A stretch of DNA of 30,422 nucleotides from a virus. A model generated the notes under the pieces. It searched no databases, was not told the origin of the DNA, and was given only the letters and a program-made list of their open reading frames with translations. A program made the translations under genes and the position numbers. Shown piece by piece: positions 1 to 6,314 of this stretch. The stretch is from the IMG/VR virus record IMGVR_UViG_3300042691_006316, positions 1-30,422 of that record. The stretch is one strand, 5' to 3'. Within the stretch, counting starts at the first letter, position 1. Each line of letters opens with the position of its first letter.

Positions 1-18
1 TGTAACTGAGTCCAATTT

Positions 19-189
19 TCATTCGTCAAGTCCGAATTCTTGGGCGATACGTTTAGCAGTCTCTGGGTCAGCCAGTTCGCGGCAGCGTTCAGCTACCAAA
101 CGACCAAACTGTTCTAACCGCTGTCCACCTACTGAAGGATAGTGACTGCCGCCTGCGGCCAAAGCAATGTCATAATAAGGTTGTTTCAT
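19..189 (-). CDS. Small hypothetical protein, 56 aa
   Basis: A 56-residue reading frame starts MKQPYYDIALAAGG and ends with an acidic helix (KRIAQEFGLDE). Its ATG overlaps the TGA of the upstream ligase gene (ATGA), and a GGAGAAAA ribosome-binding site lies inside the last ligase codons, so translational coupling to the ligase is likely. I do not recognise a family. There is no signal peptide, membrane segment or cysteine pair. The codon usage and the tidy overlap make it a believable gene; its function is unknown. Confidence 0.6.
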   Translation of the reverse strand: MKQPYYDIALAAGGSHYPSVGGQRLEQFGRLVAERCRELADPETAKRIAQEFGLDE

Positions 190-1571
190 AATTTTTCTCC
201 TGGTTCAAATCCGCGGAATGTTTTGAATCGCGGGAATCGCATGCTGTAGGTGCCGTCCTGGTTTTGTGTGATGGCATCAGCACGAACTTCCACAACTTGT
301 CCTGTCACAAGATTGCTGCCAACATGATCCTGCCACAACTGGTCTCGCAATTCGTCACTGAAGCCACTGCCCACGTTGACTCGAATTGTTTTGCCATCGT
401 CCACACCTTCGCATACCAAGGCACCCAAGCGTCCCTCGTTGCGTCCAGTGCCCTGTTCCACATCCACCACAGTCAAGCTGACTTCAATAAAGGGTTTCCA
501 CTTCATCCAAGCGTCCACACGCTTGCATTGATATGGTGCATCCAGGCTCTTGATCATGATGCCTTCGTAGCCCTGCTCCACGCTGGCTTCAGCAAAGCGG
601 CGCATGATGTCATGACCTTCGGCCCCATCTAGGTCCACATCCATGCCAGGCATGACCTGAATCAAGTCCTCAGCTGTAAGTGCTTCTCTAGCACGATCCA
701 GCAAGGCTAGACGTTTGTGCTGAGGTGCGTTCCAGAAGCCACGCTCAAAGTCATCCAGGGGAACAATGTCAAACACATGATACACCATGTGTTCGGTCCG
801 GGCATCACTCTTGCGATGTGCCTGCTTCATGAGTTCTTGAAAGCTCCGGCCCACAATCTCGCCGTCCAACACAAAGCGTCCGCCCATGTTGGCACCATGC
901 TGGAACAGTCGACGATTGGCTTCAATTGCCTCTGCCACCTGGGGAAAATTGTCCATAGGCTTGCCATTGCGACTGTAGAGATTGACCACATCGCCAGTGA
1001 CCACCGCCAAGATACGCACACCGTCCAGCTTGACTTCCAGGCGTTTGATGCCACGAAGCTTGGTGGGCTGACCAGCAGAGTCCTGGGCCAGTTGGCAAGT
1101 AAACACAGGCACCCGCCAATGTGTCCGGCCCACTACTTTGTTGATGGTCTTTTCTGAGATGCCACATCGCATGTCCTTGATCAGCACACGGCGGGCCACC
1201 TGGTTCCATTCTTCACTGTCAAACAGTTGAGCCACCGCCTGGATGCGATCACGAGCACGGTGTCCAGTAATGGTTCGAGTGCGTAGTGCTTCCAGCAAGG
1301 CCCAGAAGGTGGGCCAGGGATTGGCTGCATGTGTGATGCCCTCAGTCTCGGGAACCTGACGCACGCCAAACACATGGTAAGGATTGTAGGCCTCGTACAG
1401 ATTGAACAAGAACGCCTGTGCATCAGCACTGCCCAAGTTTGCGGCCATCAGGGCTTTTTCAATTGTTTTTTCTTTGTGGAGTCGGCTGTCCGAGCTTTCC
1501 AGGTCTTTGATCCAACCTGCTGCCATCACAGCCTCAAAGCGAGCGTCATTGAAGTTGATTTCATCAATCAT
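186..1571 (-). CDS. lig: ATP-dependent DNA ligase (T4 gp30-like)
   Basis: A 461-aa enzyme that would seal nicks in phage DNA through an enzyme-AMP intermediate. The covalent nucleotidyltransferase motifs are in order: motif I VKLDGVR with nucleophile Lys181, motif Ia SRNG (200-203), motif III LDGEIV (235-240), motif IIIa YHVFDIV (264-270), motif IV EGIMIK (336-341) and motif V WMKWKP (355-360). An N-terminal helical region (about 1-160) precedes the core, and residues after 360 should form the OB fold. This architecture and length suit T4 gp30 and related phage ligases. It has its own upstream sigma-70-type promoter, while the ribosome-binding site before the ATG is weak. The stop overlaps the next small gene. 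No truncation is seen. Identification as a ligase is firm; the gp30 assignment is by architecture. Confidence 0.95.
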   Translation of the reverse strand: MIDEINFNDARFEAVMAAGWIKDLESSDSRLHKEKTIEKALMAANLGSADAQAFLFNLYEAYNPYHVFGVRQVPETEGITHAANPWPTFWALLEALRTRTITGHRARDRIQAVAQLFDSEEWNQVARRVLIKDMRCGISEKTINKVVGRTHWRVPVFTCQLAQDSAGQPTKLRGIKRLEVKLDGVRILAVVTGDVVNLYSRNGKPMDNFPQVAEAIEANRRLFQHGANMGGRFVLDGEIVGRSFQELMKQAHRKSDARTEHMVYHVFDIVPLDDFERGFWNAPQHKRLALLDRAREALTAEDLIQVMPGMDVDLDGAEGHDIMRRFAEASVEQGYEGIMIKSLDAPYQCKRVDAWMKWKPFIEVSLTVVDVEQGTGRNEGRLGALVCEGVDDGKTIRVNVGSGFSDELRDQLWQDHVGSNLVTGQVVEVRADAITQNQDGTYSMRFPRFKTFRGFEPGEKL

Positions 1572-1604
1572 ATTTAAGTGCTTTCTGTGTCAGACAATGT
1601 GTAT

Positions 1605-1633
1605 ATTATAGCACAAGAGTTCTTCTTGGGCAA
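1605..1633 (-). promoter_or_regulatory. Sigma-70-type promoter upstream of ligase
   Basis: On the minus strand, a TTGCCC -35 (1628-1633) is separated by exactly 17 nt from a TATAAT -10 (1605-1610) preceded by TGTGC, an extended -10. The same TGTGCTATAATA core recurs upstream of other genes in the first 3.6 kb. The -35 begins one base after the stop codon of the preceding gene. Direction and distance (34 nt from -10 to the ATG) fit expression of the ligase, probably early in infection. Confidence 0.75.
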
Positions 1634-1634
1634 A

Positions 1635-1922
1635 TCACATGCTCCAGTAGGTTTCGCTGGCAGGATTGCACGACCAGGGAGTGTCGCGGTCGATTTCAAT
1701 GTCCTGGCCTGTCATCAAGTTCTTGACCGTTCGCATAGTAGGGTGGAACTCGATGCGGTAACCTAGGCGTGCAGGATACAGTTGGTATTGCAGTTCACGC
1801 ACCTCACGCCGCATTTCTGCCGCATCACGATGCTGCCAAACAGTGGTGCTAACAAGTCGTTCGCCAGATTTGCAACGACGATCTGCTTTGTAAATGTACA
1901 TGGTGTAGTTGGTCTTGCTCAT
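1635..1922 (-). CDS. Conserved-looking hypothetical protein, 95 aa
   Basis: A 95-residue basic protein starting MSKTNYTMYIYKADRRCKSG. I chose this ATG rather than one 30 nt upstream because AGGAG lies six bases before it and the promoter at 1955-1983 is just upstream. The sequence is rich in Arg, Tyr and Trp, with a central region resembling short phage proteins of unknown role (from memory, not searched). There is no membrane segment. It sits alone between two promoters, so it is probably made as a monocistronic early message that also reads into the ligase. Confidence 0.65.
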   Translation of the reverse strand: MSKTNYTMYIYKADRRCKSGERLVSTTVWQHRDAAEMRREVRELQYQLYPARLGYRIEFHPTMRTVKNLMTGQDIEIDRDTPWSCNPASETYWSM

Positions 1923-1954
1923 GATCCGCTCCTGTTTTGTTACGCTATACAAGT

Positions 1955-1983
1955 ATTATAGCACAGGAGCGAATTTAGGTCAA
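1955..1983 (-). promoter_or_regulatory. Sigma-70-type promoter with TTGACC / TATAAT, 17-nt spacer
   Basis: Minus-strand -35 TTGACC (1978-1983) and -10 TATAAT (1955-1960) are 17 nt apart, with a TGTGC extension before the -10. A 9-bp inverted match exists between the spacer (CGCTCCTGT) and the Shine-Dalgarno region (ACAGGAGCG) of the gene it drives. It lies directly after the stop codon of the 148-aa gene. Confidence 0.8.
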
Positions 1984-1984
1984 A

Positions 1985-2431
1985 TCACCAACTGCTGTGG
2001 TATTCAATATCCCAATTGACCGACAAGAGCAGTGTAGCATCGATGATCTTGATGGTTTCTTCCAGGTCTCGGTAATACCACTCGTCGAGATCAGTGTTGC
2101 CAAAAAAGAATCCCGAAGCCGGGGGCAGTTGAGCAGTGGCTAGTTCTCGGAAGGCCAGCACACGTTCGCAGGTGTCCCGCAGTTCCTGCAGTCGTTCACG
2201 TGGTACCGGATAGGAGTGGCAGTTGTCTGTGCCGTCCTGTACGTTGTCCACAAACCATTTGTGAATGGCATTGGCCTTGCGCCAGTAGCCCACACGCACT
2301 GTCACATACTGAACAGTCTGCTCGTCAGTCAGTTCGGGAAAGTGCCGCATGATTTCGGTACTGATAGCTTTGTCTTGATCGTTGTAGTCACTAACATACC
2401 GCTTGGCAGTCAAGTACATGTCCAGTCCCAT
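1985..2431 (-). CDS. MGLDMYL-type phage protein, 148 aa, unknown function
   Basis: The 148-aa product begins MGLDMYLTAKRYVSDYND. Proteins beginning MGLDMYL recur in many phages and some bacteria, but I know of no established activity. Visible features are a YWRKANAIHKWF stretch (about residues 49-60) and a Gly/Phe-rich turn (SGFFFGNTDLDEWYY) near residues 106-120. No membrane segment or catalytic motif is recognisable. The start is supported by AAGGAGA seven bases upstream. The gene follows a 52-aa membrane protein with nine bases between and precedes the promoter for the 95-aa gene. Confidence 0.75.
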   Translation of the reverse strand: MGLDMYLTAKRYVSDYNDQDKAISTEIMRHFPELTDEQTVQYVTVRVGYWRKANAIHKWFVDNVQDGTDNCHSYPVPRERLQELRDTCERVLAFRELATAQLPPASGFFFGNTDLDEWYYRDLEETIKIIDATLLLSVNWDIEYHSSW

Positions 2432-2440
2432 GGGATCTCC

Positions 2441-2599
2441 TTAACGGTTACAAATTCTTCGGATTTCTTCGGCCTTGCGATCAGTAGCAACATAGGCCAG
2501 CTTGCACTGATTGATGGTGTAGGTTCGATAAACTGAATCAATCGACAGCAAGATCAGCACAAACGCCATGGCACCAAAAAACCATCTAAAGTCCAACAT
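2441..2599 (-). CDS. Small single-pass membrane protein, 52 aa
   Basis: A 52-aa frame starting MLDFRWFFGAMAFVLILL contains one strongly hydrophobic segment (about residues 6-20) followed by a charged tail ending RRICNR. The ATG begins one base after the TGA of the preceding 81-aa gene, which argues for real coupled translation. It could be an inner-membrane small protein acting on the host early in infection; that is inference from location only. No family is recognised. Confidence 0.55.
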   Translation of the reverse strand: MLDFRWFFGAMAFVLILLSIDSVYRTYTINQCKLAYVATDRKAEEIRRICNR

Positions 2600-2600
2600 G

Positions 2601-2846
2601 TCACTTTACCTTTTGAATCACTGCCATGGCTTCGGGATAGGCCTTCAATGCTGCCACGTCCTCGTCCAGCGAAGCCAGGGCCGCACACTCCATTAGGCTG
2701 ATGCCGTAGCACACATCGTCCGGGCCCACTGCCTCCATCCACTCACGAACGTCCTGGGGAGTTTGCAGGCTCATGAGAATTCTGAGATCCACGCTTTGAT
2801 AGTGGTCAAAGCCCAGGCGACTGAAGTCAAGTTTTTTGCTGTTCAT
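2601..2846 (-). CDS. Hypothetical protein, 81 aa
   Basis: An 81-aa acidic protein starting MNSKKLDFSRLGFDHYQS. A longer start exists 57 nt upstream, but it would overlap the small upstream membrane-protein gene; the chosen ATG follows that gene's TAA by one base, the same stop-N-ATG arrangement used on its other side. The C-terminal half (MECAALASLDEDVAALKAYP) looks helical. No family is recognised. Confidence 0.6.
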   Translation of the reverse strand: MNSKKLDFSRLGFDHYQSVDLRILMSLQTPQDVREWMEAVGPDDVCYGISLMECAALASLDEDVAALKAYPEAMAVIQKVK

Positions 2847-2847
2847 G

Positions 2848-2961
2848 TTAGGCCACCAAGGTCCAGTAGGCTGTGAGAGCCACAGCATAGATGCCCACAG
2901 CATGTGCCAGTAGAACAGCAGAATCTTTCAGAACAAATTTGGCGTATTCAGCATCTTGCAT
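2848..2961 (-). CDS. Very small membrane protein, 37 aa
   Basis: A 37-aa frame starting MQDAEYAKFVLKDSAVLL, whose second half is hydrophobic (AVGIYAVALTAYWTLVA) and would form one membrane helix. It is the first gene after a strong promoter (2991-3019) and has a perfect AAGGAG site five bases before the ATG, which is good evidence for translation despite its size. Function unknown. Confidence 0.55.
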   Translation of the reverse strand: MQDAEYAKFVLKDSAVLLAHAVGIYAVALTAYWTLVA

Positions 2962-2990
2962 AAGGACTCCTTGTGTTGATTGATGTTTGT

Positions 2991-3019
2991 ATTGTAGCAC
3001 AACCAGTATTTCTGGTCAA
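2991..3019 (-). promoter_or_regulatory. Sigma-70-type promoter, TTGACC / TACAAT
   Basis: Minus-strand TTGACC (3014-3019), 17-nt spacer and TACAAT (2991-2996) with TGTGC before the -10. The TGA stop of the upstream 98-aa gene (3016-3018) lies inside the -35 hexamer. It drives the 37-, 81-, 52- and 148-aa genes, which are almost contiguous. Confidence 0.75.
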
Positions 3020-3312
3020 GCCGTCATCACGTATTCGCTCAAGATCCACTTGGCACGGTTCAGCATTTGACGTTGATCTTCCAGGATGTTGGCCAGGGTG
3101 TCTGAATCGTAAGGACCATACGACACCATTTCCTGGCAGTCGCTCATGAGACTCATGGCCATCATGGCTGCACCTGAAAAACGAAACGTGATGCTTTGTT
3201 CCACTGCTTCACGCATCTGGTCCTCGGTGGTGCCATACATGCGGATTTCGCGACGATCCGATTCAGTCATGTCCCGCATGTAGCAGCCATTGATGTCAAG
3301 CAATGCACTCAT
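3016..3312 (-). CDS. Hypothetical protein, 98 aa, Met-rich
   Basis: The 98-aa protein starts MSALLDINGCYMRDMTESD; ACAGGAG lies seven bases upstream and the promoter at 3344-3372 lies before it. The longer start at 3372 would precede that promoter and is rejected. A Met-rich helix (AAMMAMSLMSDCQEM) occupies about residues 49-63. Its function is unknown. The stop codon is embedded in the next promoter's -35 box. Confidence 0.6.
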   Translation of the reverse strand: MSALLDINGCYMRDMTESDRREIRMYGTTEDQMREAVEQSITFRFSGAAMMAMSLMSDCQEMVSYGPYDSDTLANILEDQRQMLNRAKWILSEYVMTA

Positions 3313-3343
3313 TTCTGACTCCTGTGTTGTTAACCTATGCTGT

Positions 3344-3372
3344 ATTATAGCACGAGAGTGATTTATGGTCAA
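3344..3372 (-). promoter_or_regulatory. Sigma-70-type promoter, TTGACC / TATAAT
   Basis: Minus-strand TTGACC (3367-3372), 17-nt spacer, TATAAT (3344-3349), with CGTGC before the -10. The stop codon of the 63-aa gene (3369-3371) is part of the -35. It drives the 98-aa gene. Confidence 0.8.
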
Positions 3373-3560
3373 ATCTTGGGGAAACGGATTCTGGGTGCTG
3401 TTGCGGAGATGGCACGAGCAATCTCGGCTTGCTTGCGATTCCAGTCAGCCGCACGTTGCTCTAGGGTTCTGGGCGTAATGCCCATCTCCCGTTGCAGTGC
3501 ACGGATGTCAGCATTGATTCGAGCTTGTTCAGCCTGCATTTTGTCCCAATCGTTTGTCAT
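3369..3560 (-). CDS. Small coiled-coil-like protein, 63 aa, probably leaderless
   Basis: A 63-aa, highly charged helical protein (start MTNDWDKMQAEQARINAD). Heptad-like spacing through residues 8-27 suggests a coiled coil. The TATAAT of the promoter at 3568-3597 ends only seven bases before the ATG, so the transcript would begin at or next to the start codon. An internal Met8 with a weak GGGAC upstream is an alternative start. Function unknown. Confidence 0.5.
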   Translation of the reverse strand: MTNDWDKMQAEQARINADIRALQREMGITPRTLEQRAADWNRKQAEIARAISATAPRIRFPKI

Positions 3561-3567
3561 ATGCGTA

Positions 3568-3597
3568 ATTATACAACTAATTGGTATTTTAGGTCAA
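3568..3597 (-). promoter_or_regulatory. Sigma-70-type promoter, TTGACC / TATAAT, 18-nt spacer
   Basis: Minus-strand TTGACC (3592-3597) and TATAAT (3568-3573), 18 nt apart, preceded by TTG rather than the TGTGC seen in its neighbours. It lies between the 247-aa structural-type gene and the 63-aa gene, marking the border between late-type and early-type modules. Confidence 0.7.
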
Positions 3598-3623
3598 TCG
3601 CCGTGTTTTGCAATGCGTTGTGA

Positions 3624-4367
3624 TTAGGTAGATTCTGTGGGATCGCGAGCCGGAATGATGTTGTAGCCGTTGATACCCACTGAATTAAGTTCAAGACTGT
3701 TTTGACCTTCTCGCATGGCAGCTATCAAGGCCTGGCCTGCCACACTTTCTTTGTCCAGCACAGACTCAAAGAATTGCGAAGGACGTCCTAACGCATCACT
3801 GGTGCCCAACGATGGCACACTGGAAATCAAAGCCAACACAGGAGTCAGAGTATCTTCAGTCAAGTCATCAAACACAATGCCAGCGTCTGTTTGAAATTCT
3901 TGCTCACTGATGGTGGCGCTAGCTGGCTCTGAAAACGCTGTGTTGATGGTATCTGTGTCCCCACCCATGGCCGCAGCAGCAGTAGAAATGGCTGGGTCAG
4001 CGAGAGCCACCAACGCACTTATTGCAGCATCAGCGTTGGCATATGACCCTGCCCCAGGACCTGATGGGATTACCACTGGGCCAGTTCCAAATGAGCCATT
4101 GACCGACCCTTTCATGTTGGCATATATTGCTGCCAAGGTCGACAAGGTTCCAGCAGCCAATTGTGCACGTAGTAGTGCAGCCACTGTGAGTATGTCTTCG
4201 GAAGACACTACACTAGTTGATTCGCCAAAAAAATCTTTGACCAAAACCAAGCCATTGGGTCCTGATCCTTTGGCCAGAGTGTCAAGATAAAATTGTTTCG
4301 TAGCCTCAGTTATAGGCTGAGTGAAATCCTTTATCAAGGGTAAGTCTTCAAGCGTTTTTATGGTCAT
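3624..4367 (-). CDS. Probable virion/baseplate-associated protein, 247 aa
   Basis: A 247-aa, Ala/Ser/Gly-rich acidic protein starting MTIKTLEDLPLIKDFTQP. It contains LVLVKDFFGES (about 40-50), a phrase I associate with marine T4-like virion proteins, but no defined domain. The ATG overlaps the TGA of the 374-aa gene (ATGA), so it is the last member of the block grx, Sm-like, PAAR, 374-aa, 247-aa. Its position after a PAAR spike-tip gene suggests a baseplate or tail-spike role; that is inference from neighbours. No cleavable signal or membrane helix is seen. Confidence 0.6.
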   Translation of the reverse strand: MTIKTLEDLPLIKDFTQPITEATKQFYLDTLAKGSGPNGLVLVKDFFGESTSVVSSEDILTVAALLRAQLAAGTLSTLAAIYANMKGSVNGSFGTGPVVIPSGPGAGSYANADAAISALVALADPAISTAAAAMGGDTDTINTAFSEPASATISEQEFQTDAGIVFDDLTEDTLTPVLALISSVPSLGTSDALGRPSQFFESVLDKESVAGQALIAAMREGQNSLELNSVGINGYNIIPARDPTEST

Positions 4368-5488
4368 GCTGTTAATATCGATGCTAGTTGAGGCAAAGTC
4401 AAGTTGGCAATGCCACTGATCTGTTGCAGTGAGAATCCCCAGGCTTTGTTGCCCACTGCCCAGGTGGGTGGAATTATTTTGCCCAGTTCGTCACACCCCG
4501 AAGGAGCGACTGTGATACTGCCGGGTACGCCTGGGGTCAACACGCCATTTTCGTAAATTGGGACTCCTTGAAACAGCAAGGTACCAAAACTGTTGGGCAG
4601 TATGGCTGTTGGGTCCAGAAGATCTGCCATATTGTCTAGATTATCTAGATTAGTTACTCCCAACACGGCCAGCACTTGATCCAAACAATCGTCGCCCACC
4701 AAGGTCAATCCCAGAAAAGCCTTTTGTTGCAGTCTGTCAAATTGGTTGGCAGATAATCCACCTGGGTTGAATAGACTGGATCGATTGTTGGTAATAAGAT
4801 CCTTTATTTCTGCTGAGCTTAGTCCAACTGATCGTAGTGCCACTTCCACACAAGGCAATAGACTGTTGCTGTTGGTTTGTCCTGCCAAGGTCTGTATCAA
4901 GGTAGCAGGTTCTCCTAGTGTGGGCAAATCTGGCAGAGAAATTAAAAATCCAAGATTTGCTATATCGTCGCCAAACACTGTGGGATTGTTGGTGACCTTG
5001 GTAATATCACCAGTGATCATGTCTGTAAGATTGGTAAAAGTGGGCCCAAGATATTCATTGGCATCAAGTGCGCTGAGAATAAACTGGTTGGCCAAAGCTG
5101 CATAGCCTTGGGCCGCTGCAAAAGCCTGGGCAAATTTGGCAGAGTCGCCACCACCGATATCCCGGTCTGCAATTTCTTGTAACAATGCCACATATCCATT
5201 TTCGGCAACTGCAGGAAAAGGATCCTGACCTGCAAATTCTGCAGGAATACTGTTGCCCAAGGCAGGACATACACTGGTGCCCAATGACCGCAACGCTGTC
5301 AACGTTGGCGCAGACACACCTCGACCTGGCGCAAGAGATATTGCAGTCATGAGATCTGCAATAAAAGAAATACTGAGATAAGAAGATGCTGCTGCAGCAA
5401 ACTCGCTGTTGCCAACTAATACTGTGTTGTTTAACAGTCCCTCACCGCCTGTCAACTGCAGAGGTGACAATAATCCTGGTTTAGCCAT
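4364..5488 (-). CDS. Probable virion/baseplate-associated protein, 374 aa
   Basis: The 374-aa product starts MAKPGLLSPLQLTGGEGL. A frame opening 53 codons further upstream overlaps the PAAR gene and is rejected; the chosen ATG shares its A with the TAA of PAAR (TAATG). The protein is rich in Leu, Ala, Asn and Gly with many short helical repeats (for example NLDNLDNMADLLDP) and four scattered Cys. I do not recognise a family. Its place directly after PAAR and before the 247-aa gene suggests a structural part of the tail tip or baseplate. Confidence 0.65.
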   Translation of the reverse strand: MAKPGLLSPLQLTGGEGLLNNTVLVGNSEFAAAASSYLSISFIADLMTAISLAPGRGVSAPTLTALRSLGTSVCPALGNSIPAEFAGQDPFPAVAENGYVALLQEIADRDIGGGDSAKFAQAFAAAQGYAALANQFILSALDANEYLGPTFTNLTDMITGDITKVTNNPTVFGDDIANLGFLISLPDLPTLGEPATLIQTLAGQTNSNSLLPCVEVALRSVGLSSAEIKDLITNNRSSLFNPGGLSANQFDRLQQKAFLGLTLVGDDCLDQVLAVLGVTNLDNLDNMADLLDPTAILPNSFGTLLFQGVPIYENGVLTPGVPGSITVAPSGCDELGKIIPPTWAVGNKAWGFSLQQISGIANLTLPQLASILTA

Positions 5489-5775
5489 TACGATACCCTT
5501 ACATCGGGACTGCCGCCCTGTCTTATGTGGCCACAAGAATCTACGTCTTGTCCTGTACGAATTATAGGTTTTCCACCTGCCCGCACAGTGCCTGATCCTC
5601 CAACTGTGGTGGCGTTGCAGTGCTGCCCTTGACCGCGTTGGCCGCAAGGTGGATGAGCAGTCACTGCAGAACCAGCCACTGCTACAGAACGGCCGTTTAT
5701 TCGCACCGTGGCTTCGCCACCGGTTATGATCCCTCCGCTGGTATTTGGATCACCTAGTCGTTGCACTCCTGGCAT
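5488..5775 (-). CDS. PAAR-domain spike-tip protein, 95 aa
   Basis: The protein opens MPGVQRLGDPNTSGGIITGG, followed by VRINGRSVAVAGSAVTAHPP, which is the repeating Gly-rich beta pattern of PAAR proteins. In T4, gp5.4 is a PAAR protein that caps the gp5 needle and sharpens it for membrane piercing. Residues with metal-binding potential include the His/Cys set HPPC, QHC and SCGH. Length (95 aa) is normal for a stand-alone PAAR tip. AGGA lies just before the ATG. The gene is packed between the Sm-like candidate and the 374-aa gene, which could be partner components of the same tail tip. Confidence 0.85.
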   Translation of the reverse strand: MPGVQRLGDPNTSGGIITGGEATVRINGRSVAVAGSAVTAHPPCGQRGQGQHCNATTVGGSGTVRAGGKPIIRTGQDVDSCGHIRQGGSPDVRVS

Positions 5776-5776
5776 A

Positions 5777-6082
5777 TTATCCTAATATTAGTTTCTTTTC
5801 TGGTACCTTGATACCAGTTGTTGCTTCTAGATATTTCATTTTGACTGAGTCATCAGTCTTTGATACCAACGCAACGCTGTTAGTATTTAACTTGATTTCT
5901 TCCTTGGGGTCTGCGGTGAACAAACTGGGCACTAGTCCCATGCCCTGCGGACCTGGTGCAATACTGACTGGCTCTTCCAGCATGATCCAGTCTCCACCAG
6001 ATTGTTTGACTTTGGCTACCATTTCTTCGCCTGAGTTCATTTTGAATGTGTATACTTGGTTGGGTTCTAGTGCTATTTGCAT
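5777..6082 (-). CDS. Small beta-rich protein, Sm-like candidate, 101 aa
   Basis: A 101-aa protein starting MQIALEPNQVYTFKMNSGEE. The N-terminal half alternates hydrophobic and polar residues in the manner of a small beta barrel (VYTFKMNSGEEMVAKVKQ then DWIMLEEPVSI), which recalls Sm/Hfq-type folds; this is fold-level impression, not a motif match. The C-terminal half is Lys/Glu-rich. Its ATG overlaps the glutaredoxin stop (TAATG). It might be an RNA-binding regulator or a structural tail-tip protein; location between glutaredoxin and PAAR does not settle which. Confidence 0.6.
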   Translation of the reverse strand: MQIALEPNQVYTFKMNSGEEMVAKVKQSGGDWIMLEEPVSIAPGPQGMGLVPSLFTADPKEEIKLNTNSVALVSKTDDSVKMKYLEATTGIKVPEKKLILG

Positions 6083-6303
6083 TATGATAGTTTCTGTTTG
6101 AGTTCTGTAAAACCGCCCACTAGTTCTCCATCTAGGAAAATTTGTGGTACGGTACGGGCTGTGGGCACAGCTTCTAGTAGTTGTTCCCGGGTGTAATCAA
6201 CACCGATCTTTTTTTCTTCGTATTCAATACCCTGTTGTTCCAACAGGTTTTTGGCCGCCACGCAATAGGGGCAGGCATCTTTGGTCCATACAATTGCTTT
6301 CAC
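6082..6303 (-). CDS. grx: Glutaredoxin, 73 aa
   Basis: A small glutaredoxin starting (GTG) MKAIVWTKDACPYC. It has the dithiol active site CPYC at residues 11-14, the cis-proline motif TVPQIF and the GG glutathione-contact turn (LVGGF). It would reduce the C-terminal cysteine pair of the phage ribonucleotide reductase large subunit. It lies 11 bases downstream of nrdB, with GAGGAAAC as ribosome-binding site before the GTG. The GTG start is inferred because no in-frame ATG fits the family's N-terminus. Confidence 0.92.
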   Translation of the reverse strand: MKAIVWTKDACPYCVAAKNLLEQQGIEYEEKKIGVDYTREQLLEAVPTARTVPQIFLDGELVGGFTELKQKLS

Positions 6304-6314
6304 TGTTTCCTCTT

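Noticed and set aside
264-1157. Plus-strand open frames opposite the ligase gene
   Set aside because: They lie antisense to a clear ligase with all motifs, have no ribosome-binding site, and their protein sequences look like shadows of the ligase codons.
4364-5647. Longer 427-aa version of the 374-aa gene
   Set aside because: The extra 53 residues are very Arg-rich and overlap the PAAR gene in another frame; the TAATG start is a better fit.
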